Part shown: positions 33,931 through 47,938 of the stretch, piece after piece
Layout of the letters: each line of letters begins with the position of its first letter
Position numbering within the stretch: position 1 is the stretch's first letter
Source: Crossaster papposus
Taxonomy: Eukaryota; Echinodermata; Asteroidea; Velatida; Solasteridae
Direction of reading: 5' to 3'
DNA length: 64,000 nucleotides
NCBI GenBank assembly: GCA_037893245.1
Contig: JBAIAA010000658.1
Span: forward strand, 186,001 to 250,000
Program-made: the position numbers and the translations under genes
The notes under the pieces: model-generated
Told to the model about the DNA's origin: nothing
Database searches by the model: none
What the model saw: only the letters and a program-made list of their open reading frames with translations

Positions 33931-35102
33931 TTTCTTTTTTTTTTTTTATTTGTCATTTTTCCCCATAGGATTTGTACACGTTTTTTCTGCCAATACACTT
34001 TGACACTTTGGTAAATCCGATCGACTTGAAATTTGGCATACATTTAGACAACCACCCAAGGACGGTCCTAGAAGAAATTCGTCGCGATTCCGTCATTCAA
34101 GGTCACGTGACGTCATGTTAAAGGTAACATTTTCCCCATAGGTTTTGTACACGTTTTTCTTCAAACTGTTGACTTTGACACTTTAATGAATTCGATCGAC
34201 TTGAGACTTAGCATACACTTAGAACACCACTCACAGATAGTCCTGGACGAAATTCGGCACGATTGCGTCATTCAAGGTCACGTGACGTGACGTTAAAGGT
34301 GTAATTAATTTCCCCATAGGGTTTGTACACGTTTGTCTTCAGACTATTGACTTTGACACTTTCGTACATTTGATCGACTCGAGACTTAGCACACATCTCG
34401 ACCACCATCCTTAGGAGGGTCAAGAACAAAATAATCAAGATGACGTCATCGGGGGTCATGTGACGTCACATTAAAGGTGTAGTTTTTAAGACCGTCTAAC
34501 TCTGAAAGTACAAGTCCGGTTGGGGTCAAACTTGGTTTGCAAGTATTCGAGGATGTGTTATAGACAAAAAATAGGATGACGTAATTATGACATCATCGGG
34601 TGTCATGTGACGTCACATTAAAGGTTCAATTTTCTCCATAGGTTTTGTACACGTTTTTCTTCAGACTATTGAATTTGAAAATTTGGTAAATCCGATCGAC
34701 TTCAGACTTGGCACACAGCTCGACCACCATACCCAGGAGGGCCAAGGGGGAAATCGTCAGGATGACGTCATCGTGGGTCATATGACGTCACATTAAAGGG
34801 GCAGGTTTTAGGACCCTCTATCTCTAGAAGTACATGTCTGATTGGGGCCAAACTTGGTATGCAAGTATTCCAGAATGTGTTATAGACAAAAATTAAGATG
34901 ACATCATGATGACATCATCGGGTGTCATGTGACGTCACTTTAAAGGTGCAGTTTTTCCCATAGGATTTGTACACGTATTTTTCAACTTATATATCTTTGG
35001 AAAATTGGCAAATCCAATCGATTTCAGACTTGGCACACACATAATGAAAGTCATCTTAGACAGCCGAAACAGCTCTGTGTTTGTCCACAAACACATGTCT
35101 AG
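33931..35102 (+). repeat. A unit 17 (1.2 kb, with 322-bp dimers)
   Basis: Boxes near 33965, 34138, 34315, 34635 and 34961. From ~34395 onward it copies the end of unit 10 (23825-24529), including AAGACCGTCTAACTCTGAAAG. CTAG 35099-35102. Confidence 0.85.
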
Positions 35103-36181
35103 TTTCTTTTTCCTTTTTTTTTTTTTTTCCACTTTCAGTGTTTTTACCCATAGGATTTACACACGTTTGTTCTGCCAATACACTTTGGCACTTTGGTGAT
35201 TCCAATCTACTTGAGACTTGGTATACACTTAGACCTTCACCCACAGATGGTCCTAGAAGAAATTTGGCTCGATTGCGTCATTCAAGGTCACGTGACGTCA
35301 CGTTAAAGGTGAAATTTTCCCCATAGGTTTTGTACACGTTTTTCTTCAGACTATTGACTTTGGCACTTCGGTAAATCCGACCGACTTGAAACTTAGCATA
35401 CACTTAGAACACCAACCCCAGATGTTTCTGAAAGAAAGTCGGCACGATTGCATCATTCAAGGTCACGTGACGTCACATTAAAGGTTCACATTTTTCTCCC
35501 ATTGGTTTTGTACACGTTTTTCTTTAGACTATTGACTTTGACACTTTAGTAAATCCGATCGACTTAAGACTTGGCACACACTTAGACCACCATCCACGGA
35601 CGGCCCTAGCAGAAATTCGGCACGATTACGTCATTCAAGGTCACGGGGCGTCACGTTAAAGTTTCTATTTTTTCCCCATAGGTTTTGTACACGTTTTTCT
35701 TCAGACTATTGACTTTGACACTTTAGTAAATCCGACCGACTTGAAACTTGGCATACCCTTAGAACATCACTCATATATGGTTCTGGAAGAAATTCGGCAC
35801 GATTGCGTCATTCAAGGTCACGTGACGGCACGTTAAAGGTTCAATTTTTCCCCCATAGGTTTTGTACACGTTTTTCTTTAGACTATTGACTTTGACACTT
35901 TAGTAAATCCGATCGACTTGAGACTTGGCACACACTTAGATCACCATCCACAGACGGTCCTAGAGGAAATTCGGCACGATTACGTCATTCAAGGTCACGG
36001 GGCGTCATGTTAAAGGTTCAATTTTCCACCATAGGTTTTGTACACGTTTTTCTTTAGACTATTGACTTTGACACTTTAGTAAATCTGATCGACTTAAGAC
36101 TTGGCACACACAAAAGATCATCACACACATATTGAAAGACACTCGAAACAGCTCTGTGTTTGTCCACAAACACATGTCTAG
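35103..36181 (+). repeat. A unit 18 (six boxes)
   Basis: The first monomer is the TTTACCC/GGATTTACACACG subtype, later boxes near 35329, 35506, 35677, 35856 and 36029. Two monomers longer than the standard four. CTAG ends at 36181. Confidence 0.85.
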
Positions 36182-36917
36182 TTTTTTTTTGTTTTTTTTG
36201 TTTTTTTTGGGTTTTTTTGCCTTTTGTTCTCCATAGGATTTGTACACGTTTGTTCAGACAATACACTTTGATACTTTGGTAAATCCGATGGACTTGAGAC
36301 TTGGCATACACTTAGACAACCACCCAAGGACGGTCCTAGAAGAAATTCGTCGCGATTACGTCATTCAAGGTCACGTGACTTAGCGTTAAAGGTGAAATTT
36401 TTCCCATAGGTTTTGTACACGTTTTTCTTCAGACTATTGAATGTGACACTTTGGTCAATCCGACCGACTTGAAACTTGCCATACACTCAGAAGACCACCA
36501 CCAGATGTTTCTGAAAGAAATTCAGCACGATTGCGTCATTCAAGGTCACGTGACGTCAAGTTAAAGGTTTAATTTGTCCCCCATAGGTTTTGTACACGTT
36601 TTTCTTTAGACTCTTGACTTTGACACTTAGTTAATCCGATCGACTTGAGACTTGGCACACACATAGACCACCATCCACAGACGGTCGTAGGAGAAATTTG
36701 GCACGATTACGTCATTCAAGGTTACGGGGTGTCACGTTAAAGGTTCAATTTTCCCCCATAGGTTTTGTACACGTTTTTCTTTAGACTATTGCCTTCGACA
36801 CTTTAGTAAATCTGATCGACTTGAGACTTGGCACACACAAAAGATTACCACATACATATTGAAAGTAATTTTAGACACTCGAAACAGCTCTGTGTTTGTC
36901 CACAAACACATGTCTAG
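36182..36917 (+). repeat. A unit 19
   Basis: T tract with G interruptions, boxes near 36231, 36405, 36581 and 36758; CTAG 36914-36917. Close to unit 6. Confidence 0.85.
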
Positions 36918-36922
36918 TTTTT

Positions 36923-37018
36923 AGCTGTTTCGGTTTTTCACCGAAACAGCTTTTGTTTTCGTTAAAGTTTTTAGCTGTTTCGGCATTTCGGCCGAAACAG
37001 CTTTTGTTTTCGTTAAAG

Positions 37019-37049
<31 letters not shown>

Positions 37050-37147
37050 TTTTTTAGCTGTTTCGGTTTTTCACCGAAACAGCTTTTGTTTTCGTTAAAG
37101 TTTTTTTTTTTCTTTTTAGCTGTTTCGGTTTTTTCACCGAAACAGCT
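36923..37147 (+). repeat. Stack of four A 5' hairpins
   Basis: 36923-36951, 36973-37002 (GGC-ATTTCG-GCC), 37056-37084 and 37118-37147 (one extra T in the loop). Confidence 0.88.
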
Positions 37148-38367
37148 TTTGTTTTCGTTAAAGTTTTTTTTTTTCTTTTTTTTTTTTTTCTTTTAATTTT
37201 TCAGACTATTTCCCATAGGATTTGTACACGTTTTTTCTGGCATATCACTTTGACACTTTGGTAAATCCGATCGACTTGAGACTTGGCATACATTTAGACA
37301 ACCACCCAAGGACGGTCCTAGAAGAAATTCGTCGCGATTACGTAATTCAAGGTCACGTGACGTCATGTTAAACGTAAAATTTTCCCCATAGGTTTTGTAC
37401 ACGTTTTTCTTCAAACTGTCGACTTTGACACTTTAATGAATTCGATCGACTTGAGACTTAGAATACACTTAGAACACCGATCACAGATAGTCCTGGACGA
37501 AATTCGGCACGATTGCGTCATTCAAGGTCACGTGACGTGACGTTAAAGGTGAAATTTATTTCCCCATAGGGTTTGTACACGTTTTTCTTCAGACTATTGA
37601 CTTTGACACTTTGGTATATCCGACCGACTTGAAACTTGGCATACACTTAGAACACCACCCCCAGATGTTCCTGAAAGAAATTTGGCACGATTGCGTCATT
37701 CAAGGTCACGTGACGTCACCTTAAATGTTCAATTTTCCCCCATAGGTTTTGTACACGTTTTTCTTTTCTATTTACTTTGACACTTTGGTAAATCCGATTG
37801 ACTTGAGACTTAACACACACCTCAACCACCATCCTCATGGGGGCCAAGAGGACAATCGTCATGATGACGTCATCGTGGGTCATGTGACGTCACATTAAAG
37901 GTGTAGTTTTTAGGACCCTCTATCTCTGAAAGTACATGTCCGATTTTGGTCAAACTTGGTATACAGGTATTCCGGGATGTGTTATAGACGAAAATCGGGG
38001 TGACGTCATGATGACGTCATCGTGGGTCATGTGACGTCACATTAAAGGTGTAGTTTTTAAGACCCTCTATCTCTGGAAGTACAAGTCCAATTAGGGTCAA
38101 ACTTGATATTTAGGTATTTCGGGATGTGTTATAGACGGAAATTAAGGTGACCTAACGATGACGTCATCGGGTGTCATGTGATGTCAAATTAAAGGTTTAG
38201 TTTTCCCTATAGGATTTGTACATGTTTTTTGCAACCAATATATATTTGGCACTTTTGTAAATCTGATCAACTTCAGATTTGGTACACACTTCGACAACCA
38301 CTAACATATTGAAAGTAATTTTAGACATGCGAAACAGCTCTGTGTTTGTCCACAAACACATTTCTAG
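37148..38367 (+). repeat. A unit 20 (1.2 kb, with P monomers)
   Basis: Boxes near 37215, 37388, 37563, 37740 and 38206. Two P monomers in a row near 37905-38190 (GACCCTCTATCTCTGAAAG and ...TGGAAG). The end is ATTTCTAG (CTAG 38364-38367). Confidence 0.85.
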
Positions 38368-39243
38368 TTTTTCTTTTTTTTCTTTTTTTTTTTTTTTTTT
38401 TTTTGTCACTTTTTCCCATAGGATTTGTACACGTTTTTTCTGCCAATACACTTTGACACTTTGGTAAATCCGATCGACCTGAGACTTGGCATACATTTAG
38501 ACAACCACCCAAGGACGGTCCTAGAAGAAATTCGTCGCGATTCCGTCATTCAAGGTCACGTGACGTCATGTTAAAGGTAACATTTTCCCCATAGGTTTTG
38601 TACACGTTTTTCTTCAAACTGTTGGTTTTGACACTTTAATGAATTCGATCGACTTGAGACTTAGCATACACTTAGAACACCACTCACAGATAGTCCTGGA
38701 CGAAATTCGGCACGATTGCGTCATTCACGGTCACGTGACGTGACGTTAAAGGTGTAATTTATTTCCCCATAGGGTTTGTACACGTTTGTCTTCAGACTAT
38801 TGACTTTGACACTTTCGTACATTTGATCGACTTGAGACTTAGCACACACCTCAACCACCATCCCCAGGAGGGCCAAGGGAAAAATTGTCATGATGACATC
38901 ATCGTGGGTCATGTGACGTCACATTAAAGGTGTAGTTTTCGGACCCTCTATCTCTGCAAGTACAAGTCCAATTAGGGTCAAACTTTGTATTCGGGTATTC
39001 CGGGATGTGTTATAGACGAAAATTAGGATGACATTGTGATGATATCATCGGGTGTCATGTGACGTCACATTAAAGGTTTAATTTTCCCCATAGGATTTGT
39101 ACACGTTTTTTTCAACCAATTTATCTTTGGCACTAAATTCGATCGACTTTAGACTTGGCACACACTTAGACCACCACACAAATATTGAAAGGCATTTTAG
39201 ACATGCGAAACAGCTCTGTGTTTGTCCACAAACACATTTCTAG
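38368..39243 (+). repeat. A unit 21
   Basis: Boxes near 38416, 38590, 38767 and 39088, one P monomer (~38935-39070). CTAG 39240-39243 after CACATTT. Confidence 0.85.
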
Positions 39244-40091
39244 TTTTTTTTTCTTTTCCTTTTTCAGACTATTTCCCATAGGATTTGTACACGTTTTTTC
39301 TGGCATAGCACTTTGACACTTTGGTAAATCCGATCGACTTGAAACTTGGCATACATTTAGACAACCACCCAAGGACGGTCCTAGAAGAAATTCGTCGCGA
39401 TTACGTCATTCAAGGTCACGTGACGTCATGTTAAAGGTAACATTTTCCCCATAGGTTTTGTACACGTTTTTCTTCAGATTATTGACTTTGACACTTTGGT
39501 AAATCCGACCGACGTGAAACTTGGCATACACTTAGAACACCACCCACAGATGGCCATTGGAAAAATTCGGCACGATTGCGTCATTCAAGGTCACGTGACG
39601 TGACGTTAAAGGTGCAATTTCTTTCCCCATAGGGTTTGTACACGTTTTTCTTCAAACTATTTACTTTGACACTTTCGTAAATTTGATCGACTTGATACTT
39701 AGCACACACCTCGACCACCATACCCAGGAGGGCCAAGGGGAAAATCGTCAGGATAACGTCATCGTGGGTCATGTGACGTCACATTAAAGGGGCAGATTTT
39801 AGGACCCTCTATCTCTGGAAGTACATGTCTGATTGGGGCCAAACTTGGTATGCAAGTATTCCAGAATGTGTTATAGACGAAAATTAAGATGACATCATGA
39901 TGACATCATCGGGTGTCATGTGACGTCACATTAAAGGTGCAGTTTTTCCTATAGGATTTGTACACGTATTTTTCAACTTATATATCTTGGGAAAATTGGC
40001 AAATCCAATCGATTTCAGACTTGGCACACACATAATGAAAGTCATCTTAGACATCCGAAACAGCTCTGTGTTTGTCCACAAACACATGTCT

Positions 40092-40093
<2 letters not shown>
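39244..40093 (+). repeat. A unit 22
   Basis: Boxes near 39277, 39450, 39627 and 39949, one P monomer; the last part matches the end of unit 17 (ATATATCTTGGGAAAATTGGC). CTAG 40090-40093. Confidence 0.85.
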
Positions 40094-40127
<34 letters not shown>

Positions 40128-40846
40128 CCACTTTCAGTGTTTTTACCCATAGGATTTACACACGTTTGTTCTGCCAATACACTTTGGCACTTTGGTAAAT
40201 CCAATCGACTTGAGACTTGGTATACACTTAGACCTCCACCCACAGATGGTCCTAAAAGAAATTTGGCTCTATTGCGTCATTCAAGGTCACGTGACGTCAC
40301 GTTAAAGGTTTAATTTTCCCCATAGGTTTTGTACACGTTTTTCTTCATTTTCTTCAGACTGTTGACTTTGGCACTTCGGTAAATCCGACCGACTTGAAAC
40401 TTGGCATACACTTAGAACACCACCCCCAGATGTTTCTGAAAGAAATTCGGCACGATTGCGTCATTCAAGGTCACGTGACGTCACATTAAAGGTTCACATT
40501 TTTCTCCCATTGGTTTTGTACACGTTTTTCTTTAGACTATTGACTTTGACACTTTAGTAAATCTGATCGACTTGAGACTTGGCACACACTTAGACCACCA
40601 TCAACAGACGGCCCTAGCAGAAATTCGGCACGATTACGTCATTCAAGGTCACGCGGCGTCACGTTAAAGTTTCTATTTTTTTTATCATAGGTTTTGTACA
40701 CGTTTTTCTTTAGACTATTGCCTTTGACACTTTAGTAAATCTGATCGACTTGAGACTTGACACACACAAAAGACCACCACACACATATTGAAAGTAATTT
40801 TAGACACTCGAAACAGCTCTGTGTTTGTCCACAAACACATGTCTAG
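40094..40846 (+). repeat. A unit 23
   Basis: The first monomer is the GGATTTACACACG subtype, boxes near 40320, 40507 and 40687. The second carries a small TTTTCTTCA duplication (~40340-40356). CTAG 40843-40846. Confidence 0.85.
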
Positions 40847-41582
40847 TTTTTTTTTTTTTTCCTTTTTTTTTTTTCCACTTTCAGTGTTTTTACCCATAGG
40901 ATTTACACACGTTTGTTCTGCCAATACACTTTGGCACTTTGGTGATTCCAATCGACTTGAGACTTGGTGTACACTTAGACCTCCACCCACAGATGGTCCT
41001 AGAAGAAATTTGGCTCGATTGCGTCATTCAAGGTCACGTGACGTCACTTTAAAGGTTTAATTTTCCCCATAGGTTTTGTACACGTTTTTCTTCAGACTAT
41101 TGACTTTGGCACTTCGGTAAATCCGACCGACTTAAAACTTAGCATACACTTAGAACACCACCCCCAGATGTTTCTGAAAGAACTTCGGCACGATTGTGTC
41201 ATTCAAGGTCACGTGACGTCACATTAAAGGTTCACATTTTTCTCCCATTGGTTTTGTATACGTTTTTCTTTAGACTATTGACTTTAACACTTTAGTACAT
41301 CCGATCGACTTGAGACTTGGCACACACTTAGACCACCATCCACAGACGGCCCTAGAAAAAATTCGGCACGATTACGTCATTCAAGGTCACGGGGCGTCAC
41401 GTTAAAGTTTCAATTGTTTCCCATAGGTTTTGTACACGTTTTTCTTTAGACTATTGCCTTTGACACTTTAGTAAATCTGATCGACTTGAGACTTGGCACA
41501 CACAAAAGACCACCACACACATATTGAAAGTAATTTTAGACACTCGAAACAGCTCTGTGTTTGTCCACAAACACATGTCTAG
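40847..41582 (+). repeat. A unit 24
   Basis: GGATTTACACACG-type first monomer, then boxes near 41067, 41249 (GTATACG here) and 41423; CTAG 41579-41582. The left end of the 10-kb duplication (41410) falls in its last monomer. Confidence 0.85.
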
Positions 41583-42317
41583 TTTTTTTTTTTTTTCCTT
41601 TTTTTTTTTTTTTCCACTTTCAGTGTTTTTACCCATAGGATTTACACACGTTTGTTCTGCCAATACACTTTGGCACTTTGGTGATTCCAATCGACTTGAG
41701 ACTTGGTGTACACTTAGACCTCCACCCACAGATGGTCCTAGAAGAAATTTGGCTCGATTGCGTCATTCAAGGTCACGTGACGTCACGTTAAAGGTGAAAT
41801 TTTTCCCATAGGTTTTGTACACGTTTTTCTTCAGACTATTGACTTTGGCACTTCGGTAAATCCGACCTACTTGAAACTTGGCATACACTTAGAACACCAT
41901 CCCCAGATGTTTCTGAAAGAAATTCGGCACGATTGCGTCATTCAAGGTCACATGACGTCACATTAAAGGTTCACATTTTTCTCCCATTGTTTTGTACACG
42001 TTTTTCTTTAGACTATTGACTTTGACACTTTAGTAAATCCGATCGACTTGAGACTTGGCACACACTTAGACCACCATCCACAGACGGCCCTAGAAGAAAT
42101 TCGGCACGATTACGTCATTTAAGGTCACGGGGCGTCACGTTAAAGTTTCTATTTTTTTCCCATAGGTTTTTTACACGTTTTTCTTTAGACTATTGCCTTT
42201 GACAGTTTAGTAAATCTGATCGACTTGAGACTTGGCACACACAAAGACCACCACACACATATTGAAAGTAATGTAAGACACTCGAAACAGCTCTGTGTTT
42301 GTCCACAAACACATGTC

Positions 42318-42320
<3 letters not shown>
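41583..42320 (+). repeat. A unit 25
   Basis: GGATTTACACACG-type first monomer, boxes near 41807, 41987 (CCATTGTTTTG) and 42160 (GGTTTTTTACACG). Ends CTAT (42317-42320) before C3's T tract. Confidence 0.85.
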
Positions 42321-42349
<29 letters not shown>

Positions 42350-42350
<1 letters not shown>

Positions 42351-45015
42351 GCTTTTTTGCTCAAAAGCGAAAAAGCCTTTCTTTTTCTTCTGTTTGTTTT
42401 TTTTTTTCTTCTTCTTCTTCTTCTTCTTCTTCTTCTTCTTGTTCTTGTGCCATAAATCGCATAGACTTTGTACACGTTTCATTCTGGCGGTCACTTTTGT
42501 CATTAAACTGACTTCAATGTCATTGAAACTTTGGACATACTCAGAACTCATACTGAGCTAGTGCCTAAAACTCGGATGTCATCATGACGTCATCACGTGA
42601 CACGTGACGTCATCTTAAAGTTTTAATAATTTAATCTTTGAAAATCAATACAAAATCAACCGCGAAAGACCGTAACTAGATGTTTGTGGGAATCGATAAA
42701 ATAATTAAGGATCTTCATTTTATCTCGTGTGCGTAAAATCACGTGACCCTTCCTTCCGGTCCAAACCGGAAGTGGCTTATAATTTGAAAGTGGAAAATGA
42801 TTTGAACTTACTTTCAACGATGTTAGTCTCTAGCGGGGCTGCGCTCCCTAAAAAAGTGACCGGTGACATCATAAATTGTTTTAGCGCCCTCTAGCGGCAG
42901 GTTGAAAAATGTTTAAAATGAATAATCAGTTGATGTGTGTGGCGAAGTTTGTTCAAATCACTTTATAACTGATGTATATAATCAGCTTCATGATAGGAAC
43001 AGGTTGACGGAAAGAAAAAAATATGACGTCACCAGACCGGAAGTTATAATGAAAATACCTCTTTTCCTTTAAAAATTCATAAAAAATTCACCCTGACAGA
43101 TATAATCTTGTTTTTTGCTCTAAAGGTTAATGTAAAAGTACTTCTCAAACTTCCCTGTGTTTTGTAGCAAAAGGCGAACTTGGACATACCCTGGGACACC
43201 CTTGAAATTTCATGTTTTATGTCCTTGATTGCAAGGCGCAAGTATACGTGTAAATTGTATTGAGCGTACGTGTACATACGATGTCAGTACGCTCCATACA
43301 TTGTACAATAGGGAAGGGAAGGCGGGACACTGGTATCCATTTGTACGGTGACATGTGAAACACGAGAGTCATCAACATAGGCCATGAGGAAGGGCGCCGC
43401 TTACGGCAGGTAGGTAAACGTGCCTTCGGAAACGCAGAACTACACGTGAATTATACCATATAATAGATGTACGCGAACTTTTGCACAAGTACTTTTAACA
43501 GAACACAAATTGGTATTCTCATCAAACTTAACCTCCGTAAATACTCTATAGTGCACTCGTGCCTTGTGGACAGGCGTCGTGATGACGTCATCATGGGTCA
43601 CGTGACGTCGTCTTAAACGTGCAATAGATTTAATGTTTGAAAATTAATAAAAAATCAACCGCGTATGATCGGAACTTAAAGTTTGTGGGAATTGATATAA
43701 TATTAAATCCAGGATCTTCATTTTATCTCATGTGCGTAAAATCCCGTGACCCTTCCTTTGGGTCGAAACCGGAGGTGGCTTATAATTTGAAAGTGGGCCA
43801 TAATGTGAACTTAGTTTCAACGATGTTAGTCTCTGGCTAGTAGTGCTTTTCACAAAAAATACTGGTGACGTCATAACATGTTACAGCGCCCTCTAGCGGC
43901 AGGTTGAAAACTGTTAAAATGAATAATCAGTTGATATGTGTGCCCAAATCACTTTATATCTGGTGTCTATAATTGTCTTCATGTTAGGAACAAGTTGGCG
44001 GAGAGAATAAAATATGACGTCACTAGACCGGAAGTTACAATGAAAGACCTTTCAACCTTAAATAATTGCTGAAAAATCAACCGCGATAGATATAATTCCT
44101 TTTTTTTGCTTTAAATAGACAAGTTCAGACAGCTCTCGAGCTTTGTGTTAATGACGTCACGATGACGTCATCAAGTATCAGATTACAAGCAACTAATGAT
44201 TTGTAGATTAAATCTTTGAAAATCAATATAAAATCAACTGTAACAGATCTTATTTAGATTTTAACGGAAATTGATAGAACAATCCAGGGTCTTTATATTT
44301 CGTATTTCATGCAAAATGACTTGACCCTTTCTTCCGGTCCAAACCGGAAGTGCCTTATAATTTGAAAGTTCAAAATGATATGAACTTACTTTCAACGATG
44401 ATAGTCTCTGGCTAGGCTGCACTCACACAGAAGTTATCGGTGACGTCATAAATTGTTATAGCGCCCTCTAGTGGCAGGTTGCAAAATGTTTTAAATGAAT
44501 AATCAGTTGATGTGTGTGGCAAAGTTTGCTCAAATCGCTTTATAACTGGTATTTATAAACCGCATCTTGTTAGGAATTAGTTGGCGCGATAGATATAATC
44601 CCGATTTTTGCTTTAAATAACAAAGTTAAGACAGCTCTTGAGCGTTCTGTTAATGACGTCACGATGACGTCATCCAGTATCAAATTACAAGAAACCAATG
44701 ATTACTGGATTTAATCTTCAAAAATCAATATAAAATCAACTGTAAGAGATCCGATTTTGATTTTTACAGTAATTGATAGAATTATCCATGGTCTTCATAT
44801 TTCGTATACCATGCAAAATAATTTGACCCTTCCTTCCGGTCTAAACCGGAAGTGCCTGAATATCAACCGCGAGAGGTATGATCAATTACTTTCTTTTTCA
44901 ATTTTTATTTTGTATACAATGAAAATTAAATGAACAGAATCATAAATGTAATGAACAATGAAAAAAAAATGCGAAAAAGCCATATGCTCTGTTCATAGAA
45001 CAGACATATTTCTAG
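42350..45015 (+). mobile_element. Family-C element C3 (2.7 kb, no passenger)
   Basis: The 5' hairpin GGCTTTTTTGCT/AGCGAAAAAGCC (42350-42377) has one T-G wobble. It is followed by a longer CTT microsatellite (~42409-42440). At 43455-43457 it has an intact TATACCATATAATAG where C1 and C2 carry the 2.4-kb passenger. AGCGCCCTCTAG(C/T)GG near 42888, 43887 and 44459. The 3' end is GCGAAAAAGCC, hairpin TCTGTTC-ATA-GAACAGA (44988-45004) and CTAG 45012-45015. Confidence 0.88.
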
Positions 45016-45739
45016 TTTTTTTTTTTTTTTTCCACTTTCAGTGTTTTTACCCATAGGATTTACACACGTTTGTTCTGCCAATACACTTTGGCACTTTGGT
45101 AAATCCAATCGACTTGAGACTTGGTATACACTTAGACCTCCACCCACAGATGGTCCTAGAAGAAATTTGGCTCGATTGCGTCATTCAAGGTCACGTGACG
45201 TCACGTTAAAGGTGAAATTTTTCCCATAGGTTTTGTACACGTTTTTCTTCAGACTATTGACTTTGGCACTTCGGTAAATCCGACCGACTTGAAACTTGGA
45301 ATACACTTAGAACACCACCCCCAGATGTTTCTGAAAGAAATTCGGCACGATTGCGTCATTCAAGGTCACGTGACGTCACATTAAAGGTTCACAATTTTCT
45401 CCCATTGGTTTTGTACACGTTTTCTTTAGACTATTGACTTTGACACTTTAGTAAATCCGATCGACTTGAGACTTGGCACACACTTAGACCACCATCAACA
45501 GACGGCCCTAGAAGAAATTCGGCACGTTTATGTCATTCAAGGTCACGGGGCGTCACGTTAAAGTTTCTATTTTTTTCCCATAGGTTTTGTACACGTTTTT
45601 CTTTAGACTATTGCCTTCGACACTTTAGTAAATCTGATCGACTTGAGACTTGGCACACACAAAAGACCACCACACACATATTGAAAGTAATTTTAGACAC
45701 TCGAAACAGCTCTGTGTTTGTCCACAAACACATGTCTAG
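45016..45739 (+). repeat. A unit 26
   Basis: GGATTTACACACG-type first monomer, boxes near 45225, 45405 and 45580; CTAG 45736-45739. Confidence 0.85.
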
Positions 45740-47079
45740 TCTTTTTTTATTTTTTTTCCACTTTCAGTGTTTTTACTCATAGGATTTACACACGTTTGTT
45801 CTGCCAATACACTTTGGCACTTTGGTAAATCCAATCGACTTGAGACTTGGTATACACTTAGACCTCCACCCACAGATGGTCCTAGAAGAAATTTGGCTCG
45901 ATTGCGTCATTCAAGGTCACGTGACGTCACGTTAAAGGTTTAATTTTCCCCATAGGTTTTGTACACGTTTTTCTTCAGACTATTGACTTTGACACTTTGG
46001 TATATCCGACCGACTTGAAACTTGGTATACACTTAGAACACCACCCACAGATGGCTCTTGAAGAAATTTGGTACGATTGCGTCATTCAAGGTCACGTGAC
46101 GTGACGTTAAAGGTGCAATTTTTTTCCCCATAGGGTTTGTACACGTTTTTTTTCAGACTATTGACTTTGACACTTTCGTAGACTTGATCGACTTGAGACT
46201 TAGCACAGACCTCGACCGCCATCCTTAGGAGGGCCAAGAGAAAAATAATCAATATGACGTCATCGCGGGTCATGTGACGTCACATTAAAGGTGTAGTTTT
46301 TAAGACCCTCTAACTCTACAAGTACAAGTCCGGTTGGGGTCAAACATGGTTTGCAAGTATTCGAGGATGTGTTATAGACGAAAATTAAGATGACGTAATT
46401 ATGACATCATCGGGTGTCATGTGACGTCACATTAAAGGTTCAATTTTCTCCATAGGTTTTGTACACGTTTTTCTTCAAACTATTGAATTTGACAATTTGG
46501 TAAATCCGATCGACTTCAGACTTGGCACACACCTCGACCACCATACCCAGGAGGGCCAAGGGGAAAATCGTCAGGATAACGTCATCGTGGGTCATGTGAT
46601 GTCACATTAAAGGGGCAGATTTTAGGACCCTCTATCTCTGGAAGTACAGGTCCGATTGGAGTCAAACTTAGTATTCATGTATTCCAGGATGAGTTTTAGA
46701 CAAAAATTAGATGACATTATGATGACGTCATCGGGTGTCATGTGACGTCACATTAAAGGTGCAATTTTTAGGACCCTCTATCTCTGGAAGTACAGGCCCG
46801 ATTGGGGTTAAACTTGGTATGCAAGCATTCCAGGATGTGTTACAGACGAAAATTAAGAAGAGATCATGATGACATCATCGGGTATCATGTGACATCACAT
46901 TAAAGGTGCAGTTTTTCCTATAGGATTTGTACATGTTTTTTTCAACCAACAATATTTTTGGCACTTGGTAAATCCGATCGACTTCAGACTTGGCACACAC
47001 TTAGACCACCACACAAATATTGAAAGTCAATTTTAAAAACCCGAAACAGCTCTGTGTTTGTCCACAAACACATGTCTAG
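45740..47079 (+). repeat. A unit 27 (1.3 kb, with P monomers)
   Basis: Boxes near 45777, 45951, 46128, 46450 and 46918. P monomers near 46300, 46625 and 46770, the last two adjacent. CTAG 47076-47079 after AAACCCGAAACAGCT. Confidence 0.85.
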
Positions 47080-47938
47080 TTTTTATTTGTCATTTTTCCC
47101 CATAGGATTTGTACACGTTTTTTCTGCCAATACACTTTGACACTTTGGTAAATCCGATCGACCTGAGACTTGGCATACACTTAGACAACCACCCAAGGAC
47201 GGTCCTAGAAGAAATTCGTCGCGATTCCGTCATTCAAGGTCACGTGACGTCATGTTAAATGTACAATTTTCCCCATAGGTTTTGTACACGTTTTTCTTCA
47301 AACTATTGACTTTGACACTTTAATGAATCCGTTCGACTTAAGACTTAGCATACACCTAGAACACCACCCACAGATGGTCCTGGACGAAATTCGGCACGAT
47401 TTGCGTTATTCAAGGTCACGTGACGTGACGTTAAAGGTGTACATTTTTTCCCCATAGGGTTTGTACACGTTTGTCTTCACACTATTGACTTTGACACTTT
47501 CGTACATTTGATCGACTCGACACTTAGCACACATCTAGACCACCATCCCCAGGAGGGCCAAGGGGAAAATTGTCACAATGACATCATCGTGGGTCATGTG
47601 ACGTCACATTAAAGGTGCAGTTTTAAGGACCCTCTATCTTTGGAAATACAGGCCCGATTGGGGTCAAACTTTGTATGCAAGTATTCCAGGATGTGTTACA
47701 GACGAAAATTAAGATGACATCATGATGACATCATCGGGTGTCATGTGACGTCACATTAAAGGTGCAATTTTCTCCATAGGATTTGTACACGTTTTTTCCA
47801 ACTAATATATCTTTGGCAATTGTGTAAATCCATCGACTTCAGACTTGGCACACACATAGACCATCATCAGATACACATATAGAAAGTAATGTTAGACACC
47901 CGAAACAGCTCTGTGTTTGTCCACAAACACATGTCTAG
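47080..47938 (+). repeat. A unit 28
   Basis: A very short T tract (TTTTTATTTGTC), boxes near 47100, 47274, 47451 and 47774. It is a near copy of unit 2 (from ~9765). CTAG 47935-47938. Confidence 0.85.
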